DNA of 9,162 nucleotides from CAYVKM01 sp964452045 (GTDB taxonomy: Bacteria > Calditrichota > Calditrichia > RBG-13-44-9). The notes beneath the pieces were generated by a model. That model had not been told where the DNA came from and did no database searches. It saw only the letters and a program-made list of their open reading frames with translations. This document shows positions 1 to 6,340 of this stretch, one piece after another (position 1 is the stretch's first letter; every line of letters begins with the position of its first letter). The stretch covers positions 1 through 9,162 of the forward strand of contig CAYVKM010000117.1 of NCBI GenBank assembly GCA_964452045.1, given 5' to 3'. The position numbers and the translations under genes were made by a program.

Positions 1-1
1 A

Positions 2-391
2 TCCGATGAACGGCGATATTCACTGGAGATCGCCGATACTTATCACCTTCCCTATTCGGCAGAATCCTTCGATCTACTGATCAATAACTTTATGCTGGAT
101 TTACTGCCGGAAAGTGATTATTCCCATATCCTGAACGAATTCAACCGGGTATTGAAACCTGGCAGTCACCTGCTGATTTCCACCATGGCCTTCGGCCATC
201 GCTGGTATCATCGCTTCTGGACATGGGTAGCGGTTACCTTCCCATGCCTACTGACCAACTGTCGGCCGGTACAGATTGGCCAGTATCTCAAGCAATCCGG
301 ATTTGTGAATATTCAGTCTGTCTTTATCAGCCAGAACACCTTTCCCAGCCTGGTCTGGAGTTCATACAAAAAGATGGGAGATGAACTATGA
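2..391 (+). CDS. SAM-dependent class I methyltransferase, C-terminal part (5' end outside window)
   Basis: The frame is open from base 2 to the TGA at 389-391, giving about 129 residues; the N-terminus and the glycine-rich SAM-binding motif lie off the left edge. Visible are a motif II-like stretch (ADTYHLPYSAESFDLLINN, bases about 32-91), in which the acidic-x-LP-x-S-x-x-SFD pattern is typical of UbiE/Methyltransf_11-type enzymes, and then the post-motif segment NEFNRVLKPGSHLLIST (bases about 134-184), the usual 'R-VLKPGG-L' strand of these enzymes. An ATG at 92 is internal to the fold and not a credible start. The stop overlaps the ATG of the next gene (ATGA at 388-391), so the two are probably co-translated. 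The substrate cannot be read from this fragment. Arsenite methylation is a possibility only because an arsenite pump lies at the other end of the window; the diagnostic cysteines of ArsM would be upstream or are absent here. Confident of the family, not of the substrate. Confidence 0.8.
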   Translation, partial: SDERRYSLEIADTYHLPYSAESFDLLINNFMLDLLPESDYSHILNEFNRVLKPGSHLLISTMAFGHRWYHRFWTWVAVTFPCLLTNCRPVQIGQYLKQSGFVNIQSVFISQNTFPSLVWSSYKKMGDEL

Positions 392-690
392 AAATAGAAT
401 TCTTTTATTTTGAGGATTGCCCTTCATATAAAAAGGCATTGAAAAATCTGAAGGAAGTGTTAGTAGAGAAAAACGGGGGCAAAGAACTTGAAATCATTCG
501 GATAAATTCCCCCGAGGAAGCCAAAAAGTATAATTTCCAGGGTTCGCCTTCGATTAATATAGATGGCAAAGATTGGGAGGAGAAAAATGACATACCCCGT
601 ATGCAATGCCGCCTGTATAAGATTGATGGAAAACTTTCCGGTGTCCCCTCCAAAGAGTTCATCCGGGAAAAATTGTTTCGCCGTCCTTAA
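388..690 (+). CDS. Small thioredoxin-fold protein with a single N-terminal cysteine (CPSY)
   Basis: A 100-residue protein. It opens with a beta strand and the motif FYFEDCPSYKKAL, has a cis-proline-like loop at GSPSINIDG (Pro54), and ends with a conserved-looking C-terminal block containing QCRLY (Cys74) and GxPSKEFIRE. This layout resembles the small thioredoxin-like proteins, some of them selenoproteins, often found near mercury, arsenic and methyltransferase genes. The usual CxxC (or CxxU) is reduced to one cysteine, Cys11, with Tyr14 in the resolving position, so a dithiol mechanism at that site is unlikely. It could act through a Cys11/Cys74 pair, as a monothiol, or as a thiol-binding or metal-binding carrier. 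No signal peptide is seen, so it should be cytoplasmic. The start overlaps the methyltransferase stop by ATGA, and GGGAG sits about 7 bases upstream of the ATG, so this start is firm. Fold fairly sure, function unknown. Confidence 0.75.
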   Translation: MKIEFFYFEDCPSYKKALKNLKEVLVEKNGGKELEIIRINSPEEAKKYNFQGSPSINIDGKDWEEKNDIPRMQCRLYKIDGKLSGVPSKEFIREKLFRRP

Positions 691-805
691 TGGGTAGGTA
701 AGAAACTCACAATGATAAATCAACCGGCCTGTTTCTGTTTATTTGGATGTACCATCAATTCTTAATTTACAATAGTCTTCGAAGAGAGTACTTAGTTTAT
801 TTCAT

Positions 806-832
806 CAGCATCACCTTGCAATGGTGACGCTG
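806..832. repeat. Hairpin with 10-bp stem and 7-nt loop
   Basis: Arms CAGCATCACC (806-815) and GGTGACGCTG (823-832) pair at 9 of 10 positions around the loop TTGCAAT. The stem is GC-rich in an AT-rich stretch. No T-run follows on either strand, so it is not a typical intrinsic terminator, although it lies 116 bases after a gene end. It may be a degraded terminator, a protein-binding dyad or an RNA structure. Confidence 0.5.
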
Positions 833-1057
833 GCAATAAGACTTAAACCAGTATGAAAAATACAGACTTTATTAATCTAGAAGAAGTTTTCTATTGATAG
901 AGTACCCAATAGGTGAAGTGCTCGCAGGCATCATATAATATTGTATTGTTTTAAAAGCATTCCTCGTGTAAATTTTCTTATGAATTAATTAATAACGACT
1001 ATCCTGTTTTATTATTGTATAACTTAAAGTGAAATGATTCTTCTAAAAATTTATCAG

Positions 1058-1086
1058 TTTCGGAAATGGAATTTATCTTCCGGAAA
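1058..1086. promoter_or_regulatory. Tandem near-palindromic motif TTYCGGAAA, exactly 20 bp apart
   Basis: TTTCGGAAA (1058-1066) and TTCCGGAAA (1078-1086) agree at 8 of 9 positions, and TTCCGGAA is a perfect 8-bp palindrome. The 20-bp spacing is close to two helical turns, so a dimeric regulator could sit on one face of the DNA. If TAATAT at 1101-1106 is the -10 box, the second copy occupies the -35 position at 17-bp spacing. It lies 55-83 bases before the flavoprotein start. Its role as an operator is inference. Confidence 0.4.
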
Positions 1087-1100
1087 GGTATCACCTAATT

Positions 1101-1106
1101 TAATAT
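1101..1106 (+). promoter_or_regulatory. Possible -10 box for the flavoprotein gene
   Basis: TAATAT matches the sigma-70 -10 consensus at five of six positions and stands 35 bases before the ATG at 1141. The -35 position at 17-bp spacing (TTCCGG, 1078-1083) is poor, which would fit a promoter needing an activator bound at the tandem motif. AT-richness makes chance matches likely. Confidence 0.3.
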
Positions 1107-1140
1107 CTTTTCATATCTAAATTGAGGAAGTTTTGGCACA

Positions 1141-2532
1141 ATGAAGAAATTTGATACAATTATTATCGGTGGTGGACCGGGTGGTACTCCTGCGGCAATT
1201 CAACTGGCTTCAAAAGGTAAAAAAGTTTTATTAGTTGAAAAGTCGGGCAAGCTTGGTGGTGCATGTCTGTTTGTCGGTTGTATTCCGTCAAAAATCATAA
1301 AACATTCTGCAGATGAATATGCACTACTTAAAACAACCCCTCTCTTAAAAAAAATATCACTTGAAGATAAGAAAGACCTGTGGGGTGGGATAAAGAAAAA
1401 AATGGATGAAATTTTAACATTACGATCCAATGCAGCAAGGCAGCATATAAACAAGCTATCGGGTTTGACTTTTAGTTCAGGGATAAGCAGGTTTATATCC
1501 AATAATGAAATAGAAATTGAGGAAATAAACGGGACAAGAAATCGTTATAGTTTTGATAATGCTATCATAGCCACCGGGTCCCTCCCTTTTATACCTGAAT
1601 TTAAAGGAAATGCGGTTCAGGATGTCCTTAAGAGTGAGATGCTTTTTAAAGAAAAAGCTCTCCCCAAATCAATGACAATCATCGGTGGCGGGCCAATTGG
1701 AATTGAGTTAGCTCAGATGCTGACAAAACTCAATGTAGAATGTACAATTATTGAAATGATGGACTCCATTCTGTCTGGCGTTGTTGAGCCTGAATTTATC
1801 CAGGCATTGACCCAAAAACTGACCGCTTCCGGCATCAATGTTTTTACTTCCTCAAAAGTATTGGAAATAAATAAATCCGGCAGGAAATACAACACCATAA
1901 TTACTGGTAAAAAGGGGCTAAAAAATGTTATTTCATCTGAACAGGTTATGGTGGCTGCTGGCAGAATACCAAACGTAGAGGATCTTAACCTGGGCGCTAC
2001 GGACATCCGGTTCAATCGCCATGGTATAGTTGTAAATGAATTTCTTGAAACCAGTGTGAAGGGAATCTATGCCACCGGTGATGTTATTGAAGGACCAAAA
2101 TTTGCCCATACCGCAACTTATGAAGCTCATATTGCAGGAGCAAACATCCTAATGGGAAACATACATAAAAAGGATTTTTCAAAAAATTCCTGGGTGTTGT
2201 TCTCCGATCCAGAGATCGCTTCTGCAGGGTATACTGAATTAGAAGCTGTCAATAACGGGTTTAAAGTCTTAACCGGGTCATATAATTATGAAATTGATGC
2301 AGCTGCCCAGATTACAGGAAATCCCTGTGGGTATCTTAAATTCGTGGTGGACAAGAAAACCAGTGAATTCCTGGGCATCCATATCTTTACGCAGGGAGCT
2401 TCTTCAATCATCGGGGAGGCGGCCTTGATGGTATCAAAAAAATTGACCCTAAAAGATGTTGCCCAGACAATCCATCCACATCCCACACTTACTGAAGCGT
2501 TTGGGTTTCTGGCTGGAAATATGATTGGTTGA
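1141..2532 (+). CDS. FAD-dependent pyridine nucleotide-disulfide oxidoreductase, dihydrolipoamide dehydrogenase-like
   Basis: At 463 residues this has the full length of dihydrolipoamide dehydrogenase. Domains in order: an FAD-binding Rossmann motif GGGPGG (10-15); a redox-active disulfide GGACLFVGCIPSK with Cys42 and Cys47; ATGSLP (144-149); a second Rossmann motif GGGPIG (182-187) for NAD(P)H; a second FAD contact ATGD (311-314); and a C-terminal dimerisation domain with HPHPTLTE (445-452), supplying the catalytic His447/Glu452 pair. The family moves electrons between NAD(P)H, FAD and a dithiol substrate. It lacks both the N-terminal heavy-metal domain and the C-terminal Cys-Cys of classical MerA, so mercuric reductase is unlikely. 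No lipoyl-bearing E2 or other 2-oxoacid dehydrogenase subunit is adjacent, so the partner dithiol is unknown; detoxification or a sulfur-carrier pathway would fit the neighbourhood. The ATG at 1141 is preceded by GAGGAAG (1124-1130). It stands alone with its own upstream region and is convergent with the next gene. Confidence 0.9.
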   Translation: MKKFDTIIIGGGPGGTPAAIQLASKGKKVLLVEKSGKLGGACLFVGCIPSKIIKHSADEYALLKTTPLLKKISLEDKKDLWGGIKKKMDEILTLRSNAARQHINKLSGLTFSSGISRFISNNEIEIEEINGTRNRYSFDNAIIATGSLPFIPEFKGNAVQDVLKSEMLFKEKALPKSMTIIGGGPIGIELAQMLTKLNVECTIIEMMDSILSGVVEPEFIQALTQKLTASGINVFTSSKVLEINKSGRKYNTIITGKKGLKNVISSEQVMVAAGRIPNVEDLNLGATDIRFNRHGIVVNEFLETSVKGIYATGDVIEGPKFAHTATYEAHIAGANILMGNIHKKDFSKNSWVLFSDPEIASAGYTELEAVNNGFKVLTGSYNYEIDAAAQITGNPCGYLKFVVDKKTSEFLGIHIFTQGASSIIGEAALMVSKKLTLKDVAQTIHPHPTLTEAFGFLAGNMIG

Positions 2533-2545
2533 ACAAAACCTGAAA

Positions 2546-2590
2546 TAATATTATATGATATTAGACACCTAAAAAAGACGGGTTTTTTTT
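2546..2590. terminator. Possible bidirectional AT-rich terminator between convergent genes
   Basis: Between the flavoprotein stop (2532) and the FmdE stop (2612) lie an AT-only dyad (TAATAT 2546-2551 with ATATTA 2558-2563) and then A6-GACGGG-T8 (2571-2590). The latter gives an A/T stem ending in a T-run on +, and by symmetry T6 on the opposite strand. The stems are weak, so the assignment rests mainly on position between convergent genes and the T-runs. Confidence 0.3.
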
Positions 2591-2611
2591 GAACCTTATC
2601 CTTTCTCAATA

Positions 2612-3214
2612 TTACTTTTCTGCGCAGTCTATACAAACTTTCTTATCACTCTTAATACGTCCATATTCCGCCACCGTCATTTCTCCACATTGTTCGCAGA
2701 CAAAGCTGTTGAAGCTGTGGGGCGGATCTTGATGTTCAGTATTAAATACTTTCGAGCAGCTGATGAGCATCTCCTCCGGTGCCGACATAACCTTAACCAC
2801 CAGAGGATCCACAACTTCATCCGGTACCTGAGTAGGCGGCACACCCTTCTCACGGTAGTCCTTAAAAAAAGCAGTTTGCTTATTAGCCAGCATGGCCTCT
2901 GCTCTGGGAGTCACCCGCACCGCTTTTTTAGTCTTTTTATCAATAAGAGTCAGTGCCCATTTCCCTTTTTGTGTCTTTTTAATATTTCCTTTACCAAAAG
3001 TACAGCCGGTGATCACCTGCACGCCGTCGGCAAAACAGGTAGCGCAGTGATCGTCACCTAAATCAAGTATCGCCAGGAGGGCGCTGTCCCCGGTTCTATC
3101 TACATTCAGTGCATTCATCGCAGTTGCTGCGACCCGCAAGCCCATGGGCATAGCGGGACATTTGTGTCCGTGAAATTTTTGGCCGAATTCCAGCCATTCC
3201 TGTGGATTTACCAT
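2612..3214 (-). CDS. FmdE-family protein 1 with C-terminal zinc ribbon
   Basis: A 200-residue protein of the FmdE family, named after formylmethanofuran dehydrogenase subunit E of methanogens but widespread in bacteria where its role is undefined. The N-terminal domain carries FHGHKCP (14-20, Cys19) and the second signature CATCFADGVQVITGCTFGKG (57-76; Cys57, Cys60, Cys71), a set suggestive of a metal or thiol-reactive site. The C-terminal part has a zinc ribbon CEQC...CIDC (Cys173, Cys176, Cys194, Cys197), as in the longer FmdE proteins. No membrane segment or signal peptide is seen, so it should be cytoplasmic. The ATG follows GGAG with a 7-8-base gap, and the gene starts 18 bp after the porin stop, so it is probably the last gene of the - strand operon. 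No methanofuran or formyltransferase genes are visible, so a methanogenic role is not implied. A paralogue lies at 6341-6973. Confidence 0.88.
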   Translation of the reverse strand: MVNPQEWLEFGQKFHGHKCPAMPMGLRVAATAMNALNVDRTGDSALLAILDLGDDHCATCFADGVQVITGCTFGKGNIKKTQKGKWALTLIDKKTKKAVRVTPRAEAMLANKQTAFFKDYREKGVPPTQVPDEVVDPLVVKVMSAPEEMLISCSKVFNTEHQDPPHSFNSFVCEQCGEMTVAEYGRIKSDKKVCIDCAEK

Positions 3215-3232
3215 TTTTTCTCTCCTTTTTGA

Positions 3233-4360
3233 TTAGTTAAAAAATAATTGGAATTGCACGATTGTTTGATAATTTGTTCGGTTCCGGGCAAACTGCACCC
3301 GGTTGTCGAACATGATTTTTACCTTGTTCCCGGCAATGTAATGATTAAAACCCGCTATATACCAAGGGGCATCCTCAACTGCCGGATTTAAATTTGTATA
3401 TTTTTCAAATGAGGCCACCAGTTGATTATTGGGCGTAAGCCGGTAATCCCCCAATAGATAATACCCGGACGCTTTCTTAGCTCCAAGCTGCGCTTCAATA
3501 TATTCAATCTGCACTCCCCATTTCGGGTGGCTGAAATAAAACTCCAGTCCCCACCGGAAATCATTTCCACGAAAAGAATATTGAGTGCCATAGATTTTGG
3601 GAAATGTCAGTCCGCTGGTCTGTCTGAAGGCCAATGAGTATCCCAAATCAGACTTCATTCCACTCGGTAAAGAAATGAGAAAATGCAGCCGGTGGGTAAA
3701 GAGAAATTTACGATCCTCATTGACGGCCTTATTTCCACCATTACCGTTAAACACTCCTGCCGAAACCTGGATGCGTTTTTCCAGGAATTCTATATGAGTT
3801 TGGACTCCAATATCTCTGGCGCTTGTCTCAGCAGACGGAATCAATGCATCCACCGCGCTACTGCGTTCAACTACCGGTATTTCGTAGTCCGGTTGACTGC
3901 GCTGCAAGCTGAAATCGGGAATCATTTGCCCCAGTCGCAGGTAGCCAATCCCAAGGCGGTATTCACCGTAAACATCCTGCAAAGTAAAACTCCCCTCATT
4001 TTGATAACGGAAAATTCCCTGCACTTTATAAAACCAATTCCCGGGTACCGGTGCCTGTCCACTGACCCACAGTTTGGCGCGTCGAATGGAAAACCCGGTC
4101 ACTTCCCGGTAATCATCTGTAAAACGACTTTGCAAGTAACTGTTCAGATTGATAGATTGAGGAAAGGATTTTATGGGTAACATAAACGTTAGGAACATCC
4201 ACGGCAGTAAAATATACCGCAGGTGCCAGCCTGAGTTCTGTCCGGAGTGAGATATTTTTTTGCCCGCCAGTGATGAAATCAGTTTTGAATTTATTTTCTT
4301 TATTCCCCAGGAGCATTTATTCTTTAATGAGCAATACCTAATAATCTGGAATAATTTCAT
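3233..4360 (-). CDS. Outer-membrane porin, OprO/OprP (phosphate-selective porin) type
   Basis: A 375-residue predicted beta-barrel. After a hydrophobic segment at 49-64 and a signal-peptidase-like end (SFPQS, 65-69), the mature part alternates aromatic and polar residues. It has features of the phosphate-selective porin O/P family: SRFTDDYREVTGFSIRRAKL, then GNWFYKVQGIF, DVYGEYRL and LRLGQMIPDFSLQR, and a C-terminal strand ending VQFQLFFN, close to the aromatic end expected for barrel assembly. It would admit anions; the specificity (phosphate, sulfonate, arsenate or other) cannot be read. The ATG overlaps the patatin stop (ATGA), and GAGG lies 10 bases upstream, supporting this start, although it leaves an unusually long 48-residue stretch before the hydrophobic core. 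No shorter ATG start gives a normal signal peptide. It sits in the run TSUP, patatin, porin, FmdE, suggesting a shared envelope-transport task. Confidence 0.8.
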   Translation of the reverse strand: MKLFQIIRYCSLKNKCSWGIKKINSKLISSLAGKKISHSGQNSGWHLRYILLPWMFLTFMLPIKSFPQSINLNSYLQSRFTDDYREVTGFSIRRAKLWVSGQAPVPGNWFYKVQGIFRYQNEGSFTLQDVYGEYRLGIGYLRLGQMIPDFSLQRSQPDYEIPVVERSSAVDALIPSAETSARDIGVQTHIEFLEKRIQVSAGVFNGNGGNKAVNEDRKFLFTHRLHFLISLPSGMKSDLGYSLAFRQTSGLTFPKIYGTQYSFRGNDFRWGLEFYFSHPKWGVQIEYIEAQLGAKKASGYYLLGDYRLTPNNQLVASFEKYTNLNPAVEDAPWYIAGFNHYIAGNKVKIMFDNRVQFARNRTNYQTIVQFQLFFN

Positions 4361-5499
4361 GAAAGAAAATCCTCTATTTCAGCTCTTCTTTCTGCAGCAT
4401 CTTTTTCACCCAATTCCAGGAGAGATTTCACATAATCAGGCTGGAACATCACCATCCCCAGCCAGTCTCGCCCGGATGATTTATTCGTACCATGGCTGCG
4501 TAGCATCTGTCGGAAAAAGTAGGGTAAGGCGGGTTCAAAATGCTGAGCTATTTCACCCAAATCTTTCGAGGGACGCCGGATAAAAGTTTTGACAATCAGC
4601 TTCCCGTAACGTGCCTCCTCAGGTAATTTTTCCAACAATCCGTTAGTTAGTTCCAGGCGGGCAGCATCCTGTTCTAGCAGATCCAGAAATATTGCATTCA
4701 TCAATACTCCCATTACCTGAGCCATGGAGGGATAATCCTGAATATCTGTTGCTTTTGCTTTCTTATCCAAACCCTGATACCGTGTGGAAACAGATAAAAC
4801 ACGGTCGGCCCCAAGGTGAATTGCCGCGGAGAACGGACAGTAGAAATGAATTCCCCCGTCGGCGAACCATTCAGGACCGATACGGACTGCAGGAAAGAGG
4901 ATAGGGATAGCAGCTGAAGCCATAATATGATTGATCGTAATACGGGTTGCATGACTCACCCGGTTGGGTCGTTCCCAATCCACCAGGCAGCAACCTTCCG
5001 TCCAGGTAATAGTTTGACCACCTGCGTAACTGGTACTTGAAATTGCAACAGCATGTAGCTGACCATTTTTGATGTTTCTCGCAATTCCTGGCAATATGCC
5101 GTTTTTCGGTTTTAAATGTTCTTCCAGAAATTGCTCTAAGGGATCTGTTCTTACCAAACTTTGAAAACGGGAACGCTCTATGAAACCAAAAGTGAGTGTA
5201 TGAAAAAACCGTTTGAAGAGATCTAAAAATATTGCAACTGCGTCTACTCTGAAAATCCTGCTGATAGCAATATTTTCCCACAAAGTGTAAAGGCTATCCA
5301 CACCTTGTTTGAATGAACCGTTAAAATTCGCCAGGTAGGCGGCATTTATTGCTCCGGCAGAAATACCGGTAAGGATAGGAAAATTAAGTTCGGGATAATA
5401 CTGTAGCAGCTGGCGCAAAAAGCCGACTTGGTACGCGGCTAATGCTCCACCACCACTTAGTGTTAATGCAAGATTGCCTTTCGAAGAAATATCAGACAT
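4357..5499 (-). CDS. Patatin-like phospholipase family protein
   Basis: A 380-residue patatin-domain hydrolase. It shows the oxyanion-hole loop SGGGALAAYQVGFL (15-28), the nucleophile elbow GISAG with Ser47, the ASAAIPILFP segment (194-203) typical of the fold, and the catalytic Asp in ADGG (Asp214), so a Ser47/Asp214 dyad is intact. Patatins hydrolyse acyl esters of lipids. No signal peptide is present (it starts MSDISSKGNLALTLSGGG), so it probably works in the cytoplasm or at the inner membrane face. The ATG is preceded by GGAGG at 5-base spacing, one of the strongest ribosome sites in the window. The 90-bp gap to the upstream TSUP gene could hold a secondary promoter, but I see no clear boxes. 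The stop overlaps the porin start (ATGA), arguing for coupled translation. A link to membrane-lipid remodelling under stress is inference. Confidence 0.88.
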   Translation of the reverse strand: MSDISSKGNLALTLSGGGALAAYQVGFLRQLLQYYPELNFPILTGISAGAINAAYLANFNGSFKQGVDSLYTLWENIAISRIFRVDAVAIFLDLFKRFFHTLTFGFIERSRFQSLVRTDPLEQFLEEHLKPKNGILPGIARNIKNGQLHAVAISSTSYAGGQTITWTEGCCLVDWERPNRVSHATRITINHIMASAAIPILFPAVRIGPEWFADGGIHFYCPFSAAIHLGADRVLSVSTRYQGLDKKAKATDIQDYPSMAQVMGVLMNAIFLDLLEQDAARLELTNGLLEKLPEEARYGKLIVKTFIRRPSKDLGEIAQHFEPALPYFFRQMLRSHGTNKSSGRDWLGMVMFQPDYVKSLLELGEKDAAERRAEIEDFLS

Positions 5500-5589
5500 T
5501 TTTACCTCCGCCTAATATATGTTTTATTAATCCTGATTTTCCCCCAGACACACATTCAGTACGCACACCTTTTGAGAAATTGTGTTTCA

Positions 5590-6339
5590 TCAAACCACAC
5601 CCATAATTAGTTTAACCGCGATCGCTATAAGGACCACCGCGTATAACTGTTTTACCCATTTTGGTTTGGCTTTGTGAATCATGAACTGGCTGCCGAGTTG
5701 CGAACCGATCAGGATGGCCACAACCAGGATCGCTGTCAACAACCAGTTGAAATGGCCCGCCGCCACATGCCCCAGGAATCCGGAAAATGAGGAAAATGTA
5801 ACGGCAAAGGCCGAAGTGGCTGCCGCCTGTTTGGTCTTGTAGCCCATCCACATCAGGAGGGGCGCCATGATAAAGCCGCCTCCTACACCCAAAAGGCCAG
5901 CAAGAAATCCGGCAAAAGCACCTACCAAGCTTCCGATGACAGTCCGCTTTTTTATGGAAAGCATGGTTTCCGGTTCAGGTAGCCGGGAGATAAAAACCAT
6001 TCGGACCGCAGCCACGACCACAACAGAGGCAAAAAGGATCAACAGCAAATTTACCGGTAGGTAACTGGTGACAAGCGCACCAACAGGAGCAGCCACAAAT
6101 GCCGCCGCCGTCATGGCAAAACCGCCTTTCCAGTCTACCAGCTTGTTGCGGGCATAAGCCGGAAGCGCCAGCAGAGTAGTTAACCCATTCAGCAAGAGTC
6201 CTAACGGAATAGCAACCTCTTTTACTGAAAAACCGGCCCATTTGAGCACCGGGACGTATACCATGGCTCCTCCCAGCCCGAGCATCACAAATACAAATGA
6301 GGCCAGGGAGATAATCACAAATACGGCGACATAGATCAA
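5590..6339 (-). CDS. TSUP-family permease (sulfite exporter TauE/SafE type)
   Basis: A 249-residue inner-membrane protein with about eight hydrophobic segments. It carries the internal duplication typical of the family: GLGGAMVYVPVLKWAGFSVKE (21-41) in the first half and GLLGVGGGFIMAPLLMWMG (148-166), followed by KTKQAAATSAF, in the second. TSUP proteins move sulfur-containing or organic anions such as sulfite, sulfoacetate and thiosulfate, usually outward; the substrate here is not determinable. The start is a TTG at 6339, supported by GGGAG about 7-8 bases upstream; the nearby ATG is out of frame. It begins one base after the FmdE 2 stop (TAA at 6341-6343), so the two are almost certainly co-transcribed. 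Together with the downstream porin it suggests a route across both membranes (inference). Confidence 0.9.
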   Translation of the reverse strand: MIYVAVFVIISLASFVFVMLGLGGAMVYVPVLKWAGFSVKEVAIPLGLLLNGLTTLLALPAYARNKLVDWKGGFAMTAAAFVAAPVGALVTSYLPVNLLLILFASVVVVAAVRMVFISRLPEPETMLSIKKRTVIGSLVGAFAGFLAGLLGVGGGFIMAPLLMWMGYKTKQAAATSAFAVTFSSFSGFLGHVAAGHFNWLLTAILVVAILIGSQLGSQFMIHKAKPKWVKQLYAVVLIAIAVKLIMGVV

Positions 6340-6340
6340 T

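Larger units (their letters stand above)
691..1140 (+). other. 450-bp AT-rich non-coding stretch
   Basis: No convincing gene is seen on either strand. Stops are frequent in all frames, and I recognise no tRNA, rRNA, riboswitch or transposase remnant. It holds a strong hairpin (806-832), a tandem near-palindrome (1058-1086) and a likely promoter for the flavoprotein gene. The stretch is more AT-rich than the genes on its left, consistent with a junction between separately acquired segments (inference). Confidence 0.6.

Noticed and set aside
388..690. Selenoprotein with in-frame TGA at the redox motif
   Set aside because: The frame reads CPSY with an ordinary Cys and Tyr; no internal TGA is present.
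405..723. Two open frames on the - strand opposite the thioredoxin-fold gene
   Set aside because: They overlap a gene with recognisable motifs and a firm ribosome site, and show no family features of their own.
1141..2532. Mercuric reductase (MerA)
   Set aside because: No N-terminal heavy-metal domain and no C-terminal cysteine pair; the end HPHPTLTE...GNMIG fits the dihydrolipoamide dehydrogenase-like branch.
3683..4180. 165-codon open frame on the + strand inside the porin gene
   Set aside because: Antisense shadow of a clear beta-barrel gene; no motifs and no ribosome site.
4871..5281. 136-codon open frame on the - strand inside the patatin gene
   Set aside because: Alternate frame of an intact patatin gene; biased composition and no recognisable domain.
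3233..5499. Split type Vd (PlpD-like) autotransporter
   Set aside because: The barrel is OprO/P-like rather than Omp85-like, and the patatin has no signal peptide.
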